The notes: generated by a model from the letters alone, not told the origin. 64,000 nucleotides of DNA from VRUE01 sp963824705 (GCA_963824705.1 CAWGQE010000002.1:1-64000); one strand, 5' to 3'. Positions 31,202-40,611 are shown, numbered from the stretch's first letter. Program-made: numbers and translations.

Positions 31202-34200
31202 ATGCCCCACCTTCTCAGCTTTCCAAGGCTAGCCTGTCTGCTCTGCATTGCATCGGCGCTTGTCGGCTTAGCTTTTCCGACCGTTGGAATGGCGAGCCCA
31301 CCGCCTCCTGAAGTGCAGATCGCCGCCCCCACCTCGATCGAAGCGGGGAATTCCAGCGCTGTGAAGGTGGTGGTGTTCAACAACAGCGACGAGAGCCTGC
31401 AGGGTCCAGTGACCATCACCGAGACCGTTTCTCCCGGTGCTGAATTGTCTGAACCCGAATATGGGGAATCGGTGATTAACCCCGCTTACCAAAGTATCAC
31501 CGATAGACACTGTGATCAGAGTGGCCTCACCTGGGTGTGCACTTTGACGCTCTCGCCGCCAGGACTCAGAGGTGGTGTTGTGCTGCGGCGAGGTGAAGGA
31601 TCTCAACTGCTGTCGGTCGACCCCGGCGCCAGCGGGCACGCGACGATCTCAGTGCGAGTGATCAGCGGTAACGCCCCGCCGGCTGAAGTCGAGCGAACGG
31701 TGGGAATCGAACCGCCTGGACCATTTGACTTCAGCTGGTCAGGGATGCTTCGCAAACGAGATCACACCCCGCTCGCTGCCGCTGCCTCTACTCCCGACAG
31801 CTTTGTCACGGATCTAGAGCCAACAAATGATCCAGGCAATCTGCTCGGTCTTCTCCCGATTCTCTCGAATCGTGAGAGCATGAAGGACGTCGTTGCTCAT
31901 CTGCCACCGGGCATGATCGGCAATCCGCAGGCAGTTCCTGTCTGTTCGTTCGATGATCTACAGACATTTCTTTCCAATACTCCCGATTGCCCCTCCGACT
32001 CTCAGGTAGGCGTTTTTAGAGGCTCGTTCCAGGGAACCCAGGCCGTGGCTCCTCTCTACAACGTGGAACCGTCCGCCGGTGCCGCGGCTAGGTTCGGATT
32101 CAACTTTGACGGCATTCCGGTTCTGTTGACGGCGCGCCTAAATCCGGACGATTACGGGATCGACGTGATGAGTCTCAACACCAGCAGCACCCTGGCCGTT
32201 ACCGATGCCACCGTCGAAGTCTGGGGCGTACCCGCTGACGCAAGTCACAGTGGGGTTCGTGGCCTCTGTCTGAACACGGGTGGGGCCGTAGGGGGAACTG
32301 GCGAAAGCTGCCCGTCGTCGGTTGGAAGATCTGCCTTCCTGCGCACGCCGACCCGCTGCGACAGCCCGCTCGACTTCGGCCTGGAAGCGACCACCTACCA
32401 GCACCCCGACCTGATCCACAAGAAGAGCTTTGACCTGCCGACTCTCAAGGCCTGCGACCGCATCCCCTTCGACCCCTCGATGACGGCCCAGACCACGAGC
32501 CTCGACACCGAGTCGCCAAGCGGCCTGCACGTCAACGTCGAGATGCCGAACTCGGGCCTTGAAAACCCCGAAGCGGTCTCCGAATCGGACATCAAGGAAG
32601 TCAAGGTCGCCCTGCCCCAGGGAGTGACCTTGAACCCATCCCAAGCAGAGGGATTGGGTGTCTGCTCCCCGGCCCAATACGAAAGCTCTGAACTGAGCTT
32701 CCACCCCGACGGGACCAAGGGTTGCCCCGCCGACTCGAAGATCGGCACCGTGGAGGTCCACACGCCTTTGCTCAAAGAGGCGATCCCCGGCAACGTCTAC
32801 GTCGCCAAGCCCTACGACAACCCGTTTGACTCCTTGCTGGCGATCTACGTCGTGCTCGAAGAACCGATGCGCGGCGTCTTGGTCAAACTGGCAGGCAAGG
32901 TCGAACCCGACGAGAAGACCGGCAAGATCGTCACGACCTTCTCCGATCTGCCCCAACAGCCCTTCTCGAGCTTTGAGTTCAAGTTCCGCGAGGGAGCAAG
33001 AGCCCCATTGGTAACCCCATCGACCTGCGGCACCTACACCACCGAAGCGGAGTTCACCCCCTGGGCGAACCCCGATCAGACGATCAAGCGATCGACCGGC
33101 TTCCAGATCGTCAGGGGAATCGGCGGAGCGCCTTGTCCCAACGGAGCCCCTGGCTTTAAGCCTGGCTTCTCGGCAGGCTCGATCAACAACAACGCGGGCA
33201 GCTTCTCCGCCTTCGACATGCGCCTGACCCGCCAAGACGGCGAACAGGACATGACCCGCTTCTCGACCACCCTGCCGCCGGGAGTGCTCGGCAAGCTCGC
33301 AGGAGTCTCCAAATGCCCCGAAGCGGCAATAGCGATCGCGAAGGCAAAGACGGGACTCGACGAGCGTGCCGATCCCTCATGCCCGGCGAGCTCAGAGATA
33401 GGCCACAGCCTCGTAGGAGCAGGAGTGGGCTCCGTCCTCACCTACATCCCCGGCAAGATCTACCTCGGCGGTCCCTTCCACGGCGATCCGCTGAGCGTGA
33501 TCGCGATCACCCCGGCTGTGGCGGGTCCCTTCGACGTCGGCACCGTCGTAGTCCACGAGGCACTGACCCTCAACCCGAAGACCGCCGAAGTAGAAGTAGA
33601 CGGAGCGGCCTCGGACCCGATCCCCCACATCCTCAAGGGCATACCGGCCAAAGTCAGGGACCTGCGCGTCTACGTCGACAAGCCAAACTTCATCCTCAAC
33701 CCCACCTCTTGCGCGCCAAGCGCGACCGAGGCGACTCTCTCAGGCGGAGGCGCCGATCCCTTCAGCGTCGCCGATGACGTCCCGGTCACCCTCACCTCGC
33801 GCTACCAGGCGGCGGGCTGTCAGGGACTCGGCTTCAAACCGAGCCTTTCGCTCAACCTGAAAGGCGGCACCAAACGAGGTGAGTTCCCAGCCCTGAAAGC
33901 TCTTTACAAACCACGCAAGGGCGACGCGAACGTCAAAGGCCTCGTAGTCCGCCTGCCACGCTCCGCCTTCCTCGAACAGGGCCACATCAGAACGATCTGC
34001 ACCAGGGTCCAGTTCGCAGCAGAGAGCTGCCCCAAGGCATCTGTCTACGGCCAGATCAAAGCCTGGACCCCGTTGCTCGAAGACCCCCTGGAAGGACCTG
34101 TCTACCTCAGATCCTCGAGCCACAAGCTCCCAGACCTCGTCTTCGACCTGCATGGTTTGGTCGACGTCGAGGTCTCGACCAGGATCGACTCCTCACACGG

Positions 34201-34426
34201 AGGCATCAGGGCAACTGTCCAAGACGCACCCGATGCCCCGATCTCCAAAGTGCTCTTGAAGATGCAGGGAGCCGAAAAGGGCCTGATCGTCAACAGCAGG
34301 AACCTCTGTGGGGCCACGAGCAGGGCAAACGTGGAAGGCGAAGGGCAAAACGGCAAGCAGGTCGCTCTCAAGCCGGTGCTCAAGCCCGATTGTGGTGGGA
34401 AGCGGAAGCACAAGCGGCGGGGTTAG
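31202..34426 (+). CDS. Large secreted protein, paralogue family member 2
   Basis: A 1074-residue protein. ATG 31202 follows AAGGAGAACACCCAC and starts a clear signal peptide (LACLLCIASALVGLAFPTVGMA); a GTG at 31139 overlapping the previous stop is an alternative. Residues 37-190 are a DUF11/conserved-repeat-like beta domain (VKVVVFNNSDESLQGPVTITETV), absent from the 6613 paralogue. The rest repeats family blocks: GMIGNPQAVPVCSFDD, VTLNPSQAEGLGVCSPAQY, GNVYVAKPYDNPFDSLLAIY, FLEQGHIRTICTRVQFAA. The first 1.1 kb is AT-richer than the last 2.1 kb. It is the partner of 27168. Confidence 0.85.
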   Translation: MPHLLSFPRLACLLCIASALVGLAFPTVGMASPPPPEVQIAAPTSIEAGNSSAVKVVVFNNSDESLQGPVTITETVSPGAELSEPEYGESVINPAYQSITDRHCDQSGLTWVCTLTLSPPGLRGGVVLRRGEGSQLLSVDPGASGHATISVRVISGNAPPAEVERTVGIEPPGPFDFSWSGMLRKRDHTPLAAAASTPDSFVTDLEPTNDPGNLLGLLPILSNRESMKDVVAHLPPGMIGNPQAVPVCSFDDLQTFLSNTPDCPSDSQVGVFRGSFQGTQAVAPLYNVEPSAGAAARFGFNFDGIPVLLTARLNPDDYGIDVMSLNTSSTLAVTDATVEVWGVPADASHSGVRGLCLNTGGAVGGTGESCPSSVGRSAFLRTPTRCDSPLDFGLEATTYQHPDLIHKKSFDLPTLKACDRIPFDPSMTAQTTSLDTESPSGLHVNVEMPNSGLENPEAVSESDIKEVKVALPQGVTLNPSQAEGLGVCSPAQYESSELSFHPDGTKGCPADSKIGTVEVHTPLLKEAIPGNVYVAKPYDNPFDSLLAIYVVLEEPMRGVLVKLAGKVEPDEKTGKIVTTFSDLPQQPFSSFEFKFREGARAPLVTPSTCGTYTTEAEFTPWANPDQTIKRSTGFQIVRGIGGAPCPNGAPGFKPGFSAGSINNNAGSFSAFDMRLTRQDGEQDMTRFSTTLPPGVLGKLAGVSKCPEAAIAIAKAKTGLDERADPSCPASSEIGHSLVGAGVGSVLTYIPGKIYLGGPFHGDPLSVIAITPAVAGPFDVGTVVVHEALTLNPKTAEVEVDGAASDPIPHILKGIPAKVRDLRVYVDKPNFILNPTSCAPSATEATLSGGGADPFSVADDVPVTLTSRYQAAGCQGLGFKPSLSLNLKGGTKRGEFPALKALYKPRKGDANVKGLVVRLPRSAFLEQGHIRTICTRVQFAAESCPKASVYGQIKAWTPLLEDPLEGPVYLRSSSHKLPDLVFDLHGLVDVEVSTRIDSSHGGIRATVQDAPDAPISKVLLKMQGAEKGLIVNSRNLCGATSRANVEGEGQNGKQVALKPVLKPDCGGKRKHKRRG

Positions 34427-34437
34427 GGAAAGCCCCG
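34407..34437. terminator. Hairpin between convergent genes
   Basis: GGCGGGG followed by a short A-rich loop (TTAGGGAAA) and GCCCCGCC lies over the stop of the secreted-protein gene and just before the end of the convergent aldehyde dehydrogenase. It is likely a bidirectional terminator; no T tract is seen. Confidence 0.5.
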
Positions 34438-34447
34438 CCGGGCCCGC

Positions 34448-36043
34448 TCAGCGGCGCTTGCGCAGGGTGCGGGCGCCGACCTTGAGCAGCGGCCCGGCGC
34501 CCTCGCGCAGTGCCTGCGTGCGGGTCGCGCCCTTGCCGTAGAGCAGCTTGGCCGAGGCGCGAACCGCTTCGCCCAGGGTCTGGTCGTAGGGGTGCCACCA
34601 GAAGTCGCGGGTCAGGCCCGGCTCCCAGGAGTTCATCTTCACGTTGACGCACTCGTAGAAGCCGAATTTGGAGTGCGAGCGGCCGACGCCGGAGTCCTTG
34701 ACGCCGCCCCAGGCGCACTGGCAGGCGCCATGACTGAAGGAGTGGTCGTTGACCCAGACCATCCCCGACTCGATCCGCCGCGCGATCCGCGCGCCCTTCT
34801 GGCGGTCCTTGGTCCAGACCGAGGCGCCGAGGCCGAACTCGGAGTCGTTGGCGAGGTCGATCGCCTCCTGCTCGGAGTCGACGACGACGATCGGCAGGAC
34901 CGGGCCGAAGACCTCCTCGTTCATGATCCGCATCTCGTGCGTCACTCCGGTCAGCACGGTCGGGGCGATGTATTTGTCGGAGAGGCCGGCGACGGGGGTG
35001 GGGCCGCCGCAGAGCTTGGTCGCGCCGGAGGCGACCGCGTCCTCGATCAGGTCGACGACGATCTCGTACTGACCCGGGGAGGTCATCGGTCCGATCTCGG
35101 TCTCCCACTCGATCGGGTTGCCGAGCCGCAGCTTCTGCGCCTCGCGGGCGACGCCCTCGACGAAGCGGTCGGCGACCTCGCGCATCACGTAGACCCGCTC
35201 GATCCCCGAGCAGGTCTGGCCGGCGTTGGCGAAGCCGCCCCAGACGGCCCCGGAGATCGCGTTGCCGAGGTCGGCGTCGGCGCAGACGATCATCGGGTCC
35301 TTGCCGCCCAGCTCGAGCACCGAGCCCTTCAGCTGCTTCGCGCACACCTCGCCGACCACCCGGCCGACGTCAACCGAGCCGGTGAAGAAGATCTTGCCGG
35401 CGCTCGACTTGGCCAGGGCGTCGCCGACGGCGCCGCCACCGTGGACGACGCGGACCAGCCCCTCGGGCAGGCCGCCCTTCTCGAAGACGCGGCGGATCGC
35501 CTCGCCGAGCAGCGGCGTCAGGCTGGCCGGCTTGAGCACGACGCCGTTGCCGGCCATCAGCGCGATCGCAACCTCGCCGAAGGGGATCGACCAGGGGTAG
35601 TTCCAGGGCGCGATCACGCCGACCACGCCGATCGGCTCGTAGGTGAAGTGCGATTTCTTGCTCGCCAGGAAGGCCTGGCTCATCCGCACCTTCTCGTCAG
35701 CGAGGATCTTGGGACCGGCCTTGGCGCACCAGTGCAGGGCGTCGACGGTCGGCAGCAGCTCCATCGTGTAGGCCTCGGCGCGGGGCTTGCCCTGCTCGGA
35801 GACGAGCAGTTCGGCGAGCTCGTCGATGTCGTCCAGCAGGGCGTCGGCGGCGCGCTTCAGGTAGGCGCCGCGGGTCTCGAGGCTCAACTCGGCCCAGGCG
35901 GGCTGGATGCGGGCTACGTCGTCTACCACTCCCTGGACTTGGTCCGGGGTGATCGTGGCGACGGAGCCGACCAGCTCTCCGGTCGCGGGGTTGAAGCTCT
36001 CTAGGGTGGACTGGGATACGGAAGGCTGCGTGGCGATCTCCAT
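34448..36043 (-). CDS. NAD(P)-dependent aldehyde dehydrogenase
   Basis: A 531-residue member of the ALDH superfamily. Landmarks: VIAPWNYPWSIPFGEVAIAL (about residues 144-163), FFTGSVDVGRVV, the general-base motif VLELGGKDPMIV (Glu near 265), catalytic cysteine in NAGQTCSGIERVYV (near 300) and MNEEVFGPVLPIVVV. The C-terminal extension of about 50 residues (FWWHPYDQTLGEAVRASAKLL) resembles long-chain or fatty aldehyde dehydrogenases. Substrate cannot be fixed from sequence. It is divergent from rarA with a short shared promoter region. Confidence 0.88.
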   Translation of the reverse strand: MEIATQPSVSQSTLESFNPATGELVGSVATITPDQVQGVVDDVARIQPAWAELSLETRGAYLKRAADALLDDIDELAELLVSEQGKPRAEAYTMELLPTVDALHWCAKAGPKILADEKVRMSQAFLASKKSHFTYEPIGVVGVIAPWNYPWSIPFGEVAIALMAGNGVVLKPASLTPLLGEAIRRVFEKGGLPEGLVRVVHGGGAVGDALAKSSAGKIFFTGSVDVGRVVGEVCAKQLKGSVLELGGKDPMIVCADADLGNAISGAVWGGFANAGQTCSGIERVYVMREVADRFVEGVAREAQKLRLGNPIEWETEIGPMTSPGQYEIVVDLIEDAVASGATKLCGGPTPVAGLSDKYIAPTVLTGVTHEMRIMNEEVFGPVLPIVVVDSEQEAIDLANDSEFGLGASVWTKDRQKGARIARRIESGMVWVNDHSFSHGACQCAWGGVKDSGVGRSHSKFGFYECVNVKMNSWEPGLTRDFWWHPYDQTLGEAVRASAKLLYGKGATRTQALREGAGPLLKVGARTLRKRR

Positions 36044-36068
36044 AGCGGCCGATTCTACGCTGTGTCAC

Positions 36069-37439
36069 GTGACCGACCGACTATTCGACAACGGAGAAGA
36101 AAGGCAGCCCTCCGAGGTGGCCGCCGACGCACCCTTGGCTGTGCGGATGCGGCCGCGCTCGCTCGACGAGCTCGTCGGGCAGGAGCACGTTTTGGCGGAG
36201 GGGTCCGCTCTCAGGACCGCAATCGAAAGCGGGCATCCGCATTCGGCGATCCTCTACGGGCCACCTGGGTCTGGGAAGACGACGCTGGCGCGGATCGCCG
36301 CCGCCGCGGCCGACGGGGCGTTCGAGGAGCAGTCGGCCGTCAACGCCGGGAAAGCCGAGATCCGCGGCGTGATCGAGCGGGCTCGCGAGCGCAGGCGGGC
36401 CAACGGGCGGCACACCGTCCTCTTCCTCGATGAGATCCATCGCTTCAACAAGGCGCAGCAGGACGCGCTGTTGCCTGCGGTCGAGGAGGGACTGCTGACG
36501 CTGATCGGGGCCACCACCGAGAACCCCTACTTCGAGGTTAACTCGGCGCTGCTCTCGCGGTCCCAGATATATGAGCTGCAACCGCTGTCGGCCGAGCAGG
36601 TGGAGGTGCTGCTGCGCAGGGCGCTGAACGACCCCGAGCGCGGCCTGGCCGAGCCGCCGCCAGTCGAGGACGCCGCCCTGACGATGCTTGCGCAGCGTTC
36701 CGGCGGCGACGCTCGCGTCGCCCTCTCGGCCCTGGAGCGCGCGATCTCGCGCGCTGCCGACTTTGCCGGTGCTGGGGGCCAGGCAAAGTCGGCAGCGGTC
36801 GACGTCGCCGCCATCGAGGATGCGCTGCAGCGCAAGGCGCTCGACTACGACCGCCAGGGGGATCGCCACTACGACTTCGTCTCCGCCTGGATCAAGGCGA
36901 CTCGCGGCTCCGACGTCGACGCCTCCCTCTACTACCTGGCGGTGATGCTCGAGGGCGGCGAGGACCCGCGCTTCATCGCCCGCCGCATGGTCATCCTCGC
37001 CTCCGAGGACGTCGGCAACGCCGACCCGCAGGCACTGCTGGTCGCCGACGCCGCCTCGCGCGCGGTCGACCGGGTCGGCCTGCCCGAGTGCGCGCTCAAC
37101 CTCGCGCAGGCCGCCGTCTACCTCGCCCTCGCGCCGAAGTCCAACGCCTCCTACAAAGCCCTCGGCCGCGCCCGCGCCGAGGTGCGCGAGAACGGCGCCA
37201 AGACGCCGCCCGACTACCTGCGCGACGCTCATTACCCCGGCGCCGGGGATCTCGGCAGGGGCGAGGGCTACCGCTACGCCCACGACGAGCCGGGCGCCGT
37301 CAGCGACCAGCCGCTGATGCCTCCCGGCCTGGAGGATCTGAGCTTCTACGAGCCCACCGACCGCGGCTTCGAGGCCGAGCTGAGCAGCCGCCTGGAGGCG
37401 CTTCGCAAGAGGTTCCTCGGCAGCGGATCGGGCCCTTAG
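36069..37439 (+). CDS. rarA: Replication-associated recombination protein A (MgsA/RarA AAA+ ATPase)
   Basis: A 456-residue clamp-loader-like AAA+ ATPase acting at stalled forks. Motifs: PLAVRMRPRSLDELVGQEHVL, Walker A ILYGPPGSGKTTLARIAA, Walker B VLFLDEIHRFNKAQQDALLP, sensor GATTENPYFEVNSALLSRSQIYEL, and the family C-terminal domain (KATRGSDVDASLYYLAVMLEGGEDPRFIARRMVI and ALAPKSNASYKAL). GTG 36069 gives the normal short N-terminus. It is a standalone gene divergent from the ALDH. Confidence 0.93.
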   Translation: MTDRLFDNGEERQPSEVAADAPLAVRMRPRSLDELVGQEHVLAEGSALRTAIESGHPHSAILYGPPGSGKTTLARIAAAAADGAFEEQSAVNAGKAEIRGVIERARERRRANGRHTVLFLDEIHRFNKAQQDALLPAVEEGLLTLIGATTENPYFEVNSALLSRSQIYELQPLSAEQVEVLLRRALNDPERGLAEPPPVEDAALTMLAQRSGGDARVALSALERAISRAADFAGAGGQAKSAAVDVAAIEDALQRKALDYDRQGDRHYDFVSAWIKATRGSDVDASLYYLAVMLEGGEDPRFIARRMVILASEDVGNADPQALLVADAASRAVDRVGLPECALNLAQAAVYLALAPKSNASYKALGRARAEVRENGAKTPPDYLRDAHYPGAGDLGRGEGYRYAHDEPGAVSDQPLMPPGLEDLSFYEPTDRGFEAELSSRLEALRKRFLGSGSGP

Positions 37440-37514
37440 TCGCAGGCGCAACTTCTTCATAGACGCCGTGTTTCAGAGGGCGGCTTTCCAAGTTAGAGCC
37501 AGGGAGAGCCGACA

Positions 37515-37555
37515 CACCCGCCGGAGGCCTGGACTGGGGGTCTCCGGCGGGGATT
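37515..37555 (+). terminator. Terminator-like hairpin after rarA
   Basis: CACCCGCCGGAG and CTCCGGCGGGG flank a loop of about 17 bases and are followed by ATTTAAAA. This gives a stable stem with a weak AT tail about 80 bases beyond the rarA stop. Confidence 0.5.
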
Positions 37556-37577
37556 TAAAAGGGGAATCAGGGGGGAA

Positions 37578-37610
37578 TCCGACGACCGCGCGGGACTGCG
37601 CGGTCGTCGG
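37578..37610 (+). terminator. Second perfect hairpin before the GST-like gene
   Basis: CCGACGACCGCGC and GCGCGGTCGTCGG are a perfect 13-bp inverted repeat with a 6-base loop. It lies 50 bases before the next start codon. It could be a terminator of rarA or a DNA operator for the downstream gene. Confidence 0.45.
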
Positions 37611-37660
37611 TCGTGCGTGGACCCGACGCCCCCTCGGCGAACGCCGGTAGGGTTTCGCCG

Positions 37661-38404
37661 ATGCCAGCGCAGCCGCGGCTCGTCCTCCACGTGGTCCCCT
37701 TCTCGCACCCCTGCCTGGCGGTGAGCGCCGCGCTCGACCGGCTCGGGCAGGAATACGAGACGGTCACGCTCGAAACCGGCAGGCAGGGCGACGAGGTCGA
37801 GAAGATCTACGGCGAGGGGCGCCGTACGGTCCCCGGTCTGCTCGTGGACGACGAGCCGGTGCACGGCACGTCGACGATCTTCGCCCGCCTCGACGAGCTG
37901 CGCCCCGATGCCGGCCTCTACCCGGCGGCGAGCGCCGAGGGGATCCGCGAGGCCGAGCCCGCGCTTGTCGAGGACATCCAGATGAGTGCCCGCGTGCTCG
38001 TCTTCGGCGCTATGCACTTCCGCCCCGAGTCGATGGGGACCTTCGCCGGCGTCGACCAGCTCGACCCGGGCGGCGTCGACTTCGCGATCAAGACGATGCG
38101 GGCGACCTGGCGCTACCTGGACATCACCGCCCAGCGTGCCTACGACACGTTGCAGGCGCTGCCGGCGCAGCTGGACGCGGTCGACGCGCTTCTCGACTCG
38201 GGCGCCCTCGGCGGCGAGGAGCCGACCGCCGCCGACTTCCAGCTCGGCTCCTCCCTGCACCTGCTCGTCCAGATCGGCGACGTCCGTCCTCTGGTCGAGG
38301 AGCGACCCGCGTGGAAGGTCGTCTCCACCCTGTTCGAGCCCGGCAACGGCAACGTCTCGACCTACGCTTTCCCGCTCGGCTGGGTCCCGCCGACGCGGTC
38401 CTGA
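37661..38404 (+). CDS. Glutathione S-transferase-like / thioredoxin-fold protein
   Basis: A 247-residue protein. The N-terminal 80 residues have the thioredoxin-like GST fold (LVLHVVPFSHPCLAVSAALDRLG, with SHPC in the position of the redox or GSH motif, and RRTVPGLLVDDEPVHGTSTI with the cis-proline VPGL). The rest is helical, consistent with the GST C-terminal domain. ATG 37661 sits directly at the domain start. Actinobacteria mostly lack glutathione, so the thiol partner is uncertain; it may use another thiol or have no transferase activity. Confidence 0.75.
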   Translation: MPAQPRLVLHVVPFSHPCLAVSAALDRLGQEYETVTLETGRQGDEVEKIYGEGRRTVPGLLVDDEPVHGTSTIFARLDELRPDAGLYPAASAEGIREAEPALVEDIQMSARVLVFGAMHFRPESMGTFAGVDQLDPGGVDFAIKTMRATWRYLDITAQRAYDTLQALPAQLDAVDALLDSGALGGEEPTAADFQLGSSLHLLVQIGDVRPLVEERPAWKVVSTLFEPGNGNVSTYAFPLGWVPPTRS

Positions 38405-38454
38405 GCGGGCGGAGTCCCGACCGCCGCCGCGGGCACGTCTCTATCGTCTGACCT

Positions 38455-39279
38455 ATGAGCGAGGAGAAGCTGCGACTCGGTGGGATGGCCCTGCGCAACG
38501 GCCTCTTGATCCACGGGCCGACGCACTGGGCCGCCGCGGTGCGGGACTCGGACGGTGAGGTGGTCGTGGCCTCGGAGCGCAAACCCGAGCTGGCGCCGAA
38601 GCTGGCCGGCAAGGTGCCGGGGCTGCGGGGGCCGCTGAAATTGATCGAGGCGATGGCGGTGCTGCCGCTGGTGCGGCGTCGCATGCCCGCGGCTCGATTG
38701 CCCTTCGAGGACCGCCGGGTGCTGGCGACGATCGGGGCGACGCTGGTCGCCACCAGCCTGCTTCGCCGCCGCCTGGGCAGCTCCGCCCTGCGCGAGGGCC
38801 TGGTGCAGGTTCTGGGTGCCGCCCCTGCCGTCGTCGCCCTCGCCGATCGAGATCTGGCTGCCTACCACGGGGTCGAGCACAAGGCGATCGCTGCCTACGA
38901 GCAGGGGGTCGAGGACCCGGCGTCGGTGCCAAAGGAGCACGATCGCTGTGGCTCCAACCTGCTGACGCCGATGATGCTGCTCTCCGCCGGGGGCACGGTG
39001 GTGCTGGAGAAGTTGGTCGAGCGGCCGAGCCCGCTGGCGCGTGCCGCGGTCGGCCTCGGCGTCGCCTCGATCGCGGTCGAGATGTTCGCCTGGAGCGACC
39101 GTAATCACGGCGCCCCGCTGGCCGAGGCCTTCCACACGCCCGGCCGCGAGATCCAGCGGCACCTGGCGACCAAGGAGCCGACTCCCGAGCAGCTCCAGGT
39201 CGGCATCGCCGCGCTGGCCGAGATCCTCCGCGTCGAGGGCTCGCAAGGCGGCGAGGGCGAGCCGCCCCCGGCGACGTAG
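38455..39279 (+). CDS. DUF1385 family membrane protein
   Basis: A protein of 274 residues. The diagnostic block YHGVEHKAIAAYEQGV (about residues 141-156) and RCGSNLLTPMMLLSAG are present, and the N-terminal GGMALRNGLLIHGPTHWAAAVR matches the DUF1385 start. Helices around residues 95-115 and 165-205 suggest membrane association. The family role is not known. It starts a compact plus-strand group with the epimerase, a 75-residue protein and a methyltransferase. Confidence 0.85.
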   Translation: MSEEKLRLGGMALRNGLLIHGPTHWAAAVRDSDGEVVVASERKPELAPKLAGKVPGLRGPLKLIEAMAVLPLVRRRMPAARLPFEDRRVLATIGATLVATSLLRRRLGSSALREGLVQVLGAAPAVVALADRDLAAYHGVEHKAIAAYEQGVEDPASVPKEHDRCGSNLLTPMMLLSAGGTVVLEKLVERPSPLARAAVGLGVASIAVEMFAWSDRNHGAPLAEAFHTPGREIQRHLATKEPTPEQLQVGIAALAEILRVEGSQGGEGEPPPAT

Positions 39280-39289
39280 ACTCCCGCCG

Positions 39290-39703
39290 ATGTTCGGACG
39301 GATCGATCACATCGGCGTCGCGGTCGAGGACATCGACGCGGCGCTCAAGCTCTACGAGACGGGCTTCGAGATGACGCTGGCCCACCGCGAGACGGTCGAG
39401 TCCCAAGGCGTCGAGGCAGCCTTGCTCGATGTCGGCGACGGACACGTCGAGCTGTTGCGGCCGCTGAGCGCCGACTCGCCGATCGGCAAGTTCCTCGCCC
39501 GCAAGGGCCCCAAGCTGCACCACGTCGCCTACGCCGTCGACGACATCGATTCGACCCTGGAGAAGCTTGCCGCGGTGGGGTTCGAGCTGATCGACAGCAA
39601 GGCGCGGACCGGCATCCGGGGAAGCCGGGTGGCGTTCATCGAGCCGCGCTCTACGGGCGGCGTGTTGACCGAGATCGTCGAAGCGAGTGGAGAGGAGCAC
39701 TGA
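39290..39703 (+). CDS. mce: Methylmalonyl-CoA epimerase (VOC fold)
   Basis: A 137-residue enzyme with two beta-alpha-beta-beta-beta modules. Metal-site residues are visible in RIDHIGVAVEDIDAAL (His), ETVESQGVEAALLDVGDGHVELLRPL, KLHHVAYAVDDIDSTL (His) and RVAFIEPRSTGGVLTEIVE (Glu). It would interconvert (R)- and (S)-methylmalonyl-CoA in propionate metabolism. The partner mutase is B12-dependent, which is of interest given the cobalamin locus 13 kb away, but the mutase is not in the window. The stop overlaps the next ATG. Confidence 0.88.
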   Translation: MFGRIDHIGVAVEDIDAALKLYETGFEMTLAHRETVESQGVEAALLDVGDGHVELLRPLSADSPIGKFLARKGPKLHHVAYAVDDIDSTLEKLAAVGFELIDSKARTGIRGSRVAFIEPRSTGGVLTEIVEASGEEH

Positions 39704-39930
39704 TGGCGGACACGCAGAAGGTGGAGATCGGCTTCGAGGGCGGCCAGGTCGTCGCGGTGCGGCTCAGCGAGGACGAGCTGAAGGACCTGCGCAAGCAGGT
39801 AGAGAAGGGCGGCTGGCACGACGTCAAGACCGAGGACGGCGTCCTCTCCGTCTACGTCGGCAAGGTCGCCTTCCTGCGCATCGACTCGGGCGCGCACACG
39901 GTCGGCTTCGGCCTCAACCGGCAGGACTGA
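39703..39930 (+). CDS. Conserved small hypothetical protein
   Basis: A 75-residue protein beginning MADTQKVEIGFEGGQVVAVRL, with a short central helix (DELKDLRKQVEKGG) between beta strands. It has no signal peptide. Its start overlaps the epimerase stop (TGATG) and its stop overlaps the methyltransferase start (TGATG), so it is certainly translated within this set. Function unknown. Confidence 0.8.
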   Translation: MADTQKVEIGFEGGQVVAVRLSEDELKDLRKQVEKGGWHDVKTEDGVLSVYVGKVAFLRIDSGAHTVGFGLNRQD

Positions 39931-40541
39931 TGCGAGCCAGCAGGCTGCTCGGCGTCGCCGGCCTGGCGACGCTGGCGGCCGCGCTGTGGTGGCGCAAGAA
40001 CCCGTCCGCCTGTCCCTACGGCCAGCGGTTCTGGGTCGAAGCGCCGCACCCGATCATCAGCCGCGACCGCCTGCGCTCTGTCTTGGCGCCAAAGCCGGGC
40101 GAGCGAGTGTTGGAAATCGGGCCGGGGACCGGCTACTACACGCTCGACCTGGCCACCTGGGTCGGATCCGAGGGTACGGTTGAGATCTTCGACCTGCAGC
40201 AGAAGTTCCTCGACCACGTTGGCAGCCGCGCCGTCGAAAAGGGGCTGGCGAACGTCGTCCCGACCCAGGGCGATGCCACCGCGCTCCCGTATGGGGACGC
40301 CTCGATCGACGCGGTCGCGCTCACCGCTGTCCTCGGCGAGATCCCCGACCCGCCGGCGGCCCTGCGCGAGATCCGCCGCGTGCTCAAGCCCAGCGGCCGC
40401 CTCGTCGTCGGCGAGCTGTTCGGCGATCCCCACTTCACCACCCTTGCCGCTCTCAAGCGCCAAGCGAGCGAGGCGGGCCTCGCCTTCGAGACCCGCTCCG
40501 GCAACTGGTTCGCCTACTTCGCCCGGCTCTCACCGGCCTGA
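39930..40541 (+). CDS. Membrane-anchored class I SAM methyltransferase
   Basis: A 203-residue protein. A short N-terminal hydrophobic helix (LLGVAGLATLAAALWW) is followed by a Rossmann methyltransferase: motif I VLEIGPGTGYYTLDLA (about residues 53-68), acidic motif VEIFDLQQ, GDATALPYGDASIDAVALTAVLGEI and LREIRRVLKPSGRLVVGEL. It resembles UbiE/Coq5-type enzymes. Substrate unknown. Translationally coupled to the preceding small gene. Confidence 0.8.
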   Translation: MRASRLLGVAGLATLAAALWWRKNPSACPYGQRFWVEAPHPIISRDRLRSVLAPKPGERVLEIGPGTGYYTLDLATWVGSEGTVEIFDLQQKFLDHVGSRAVEKGLANVVPTQGDATALPYGDASIDAVALTAVLGEIPDPPAALREIRRVLKPSGRLVVGELFGDPHFTTLAALKRQASEAGLAFETRSGNWFAYFARLSPA

Positions 40542-40576
40542 CAGCCAGGCGCCAGATATCGAACGGCGGCAGTGCC

Positions 40577-40611
40577 GGGACGGTGGGAGGTCCGCCCCGG
40601 CACCAGGCCGT
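40577..40611. terminator. Hairpin between convergent genes
   Basis: GTGCCGGG and CCCGGCAC flank a loop of about 17 bases between the methyltransferase stop and the end of the convergent secreted-protein gene. Likely a shared terminator. Confidence 0.45.

Noticed and set aside
36081..37460. A long minus-strand frame opposite rarA
   Set aside because: Shadow of a well-supported AAA+ gene.
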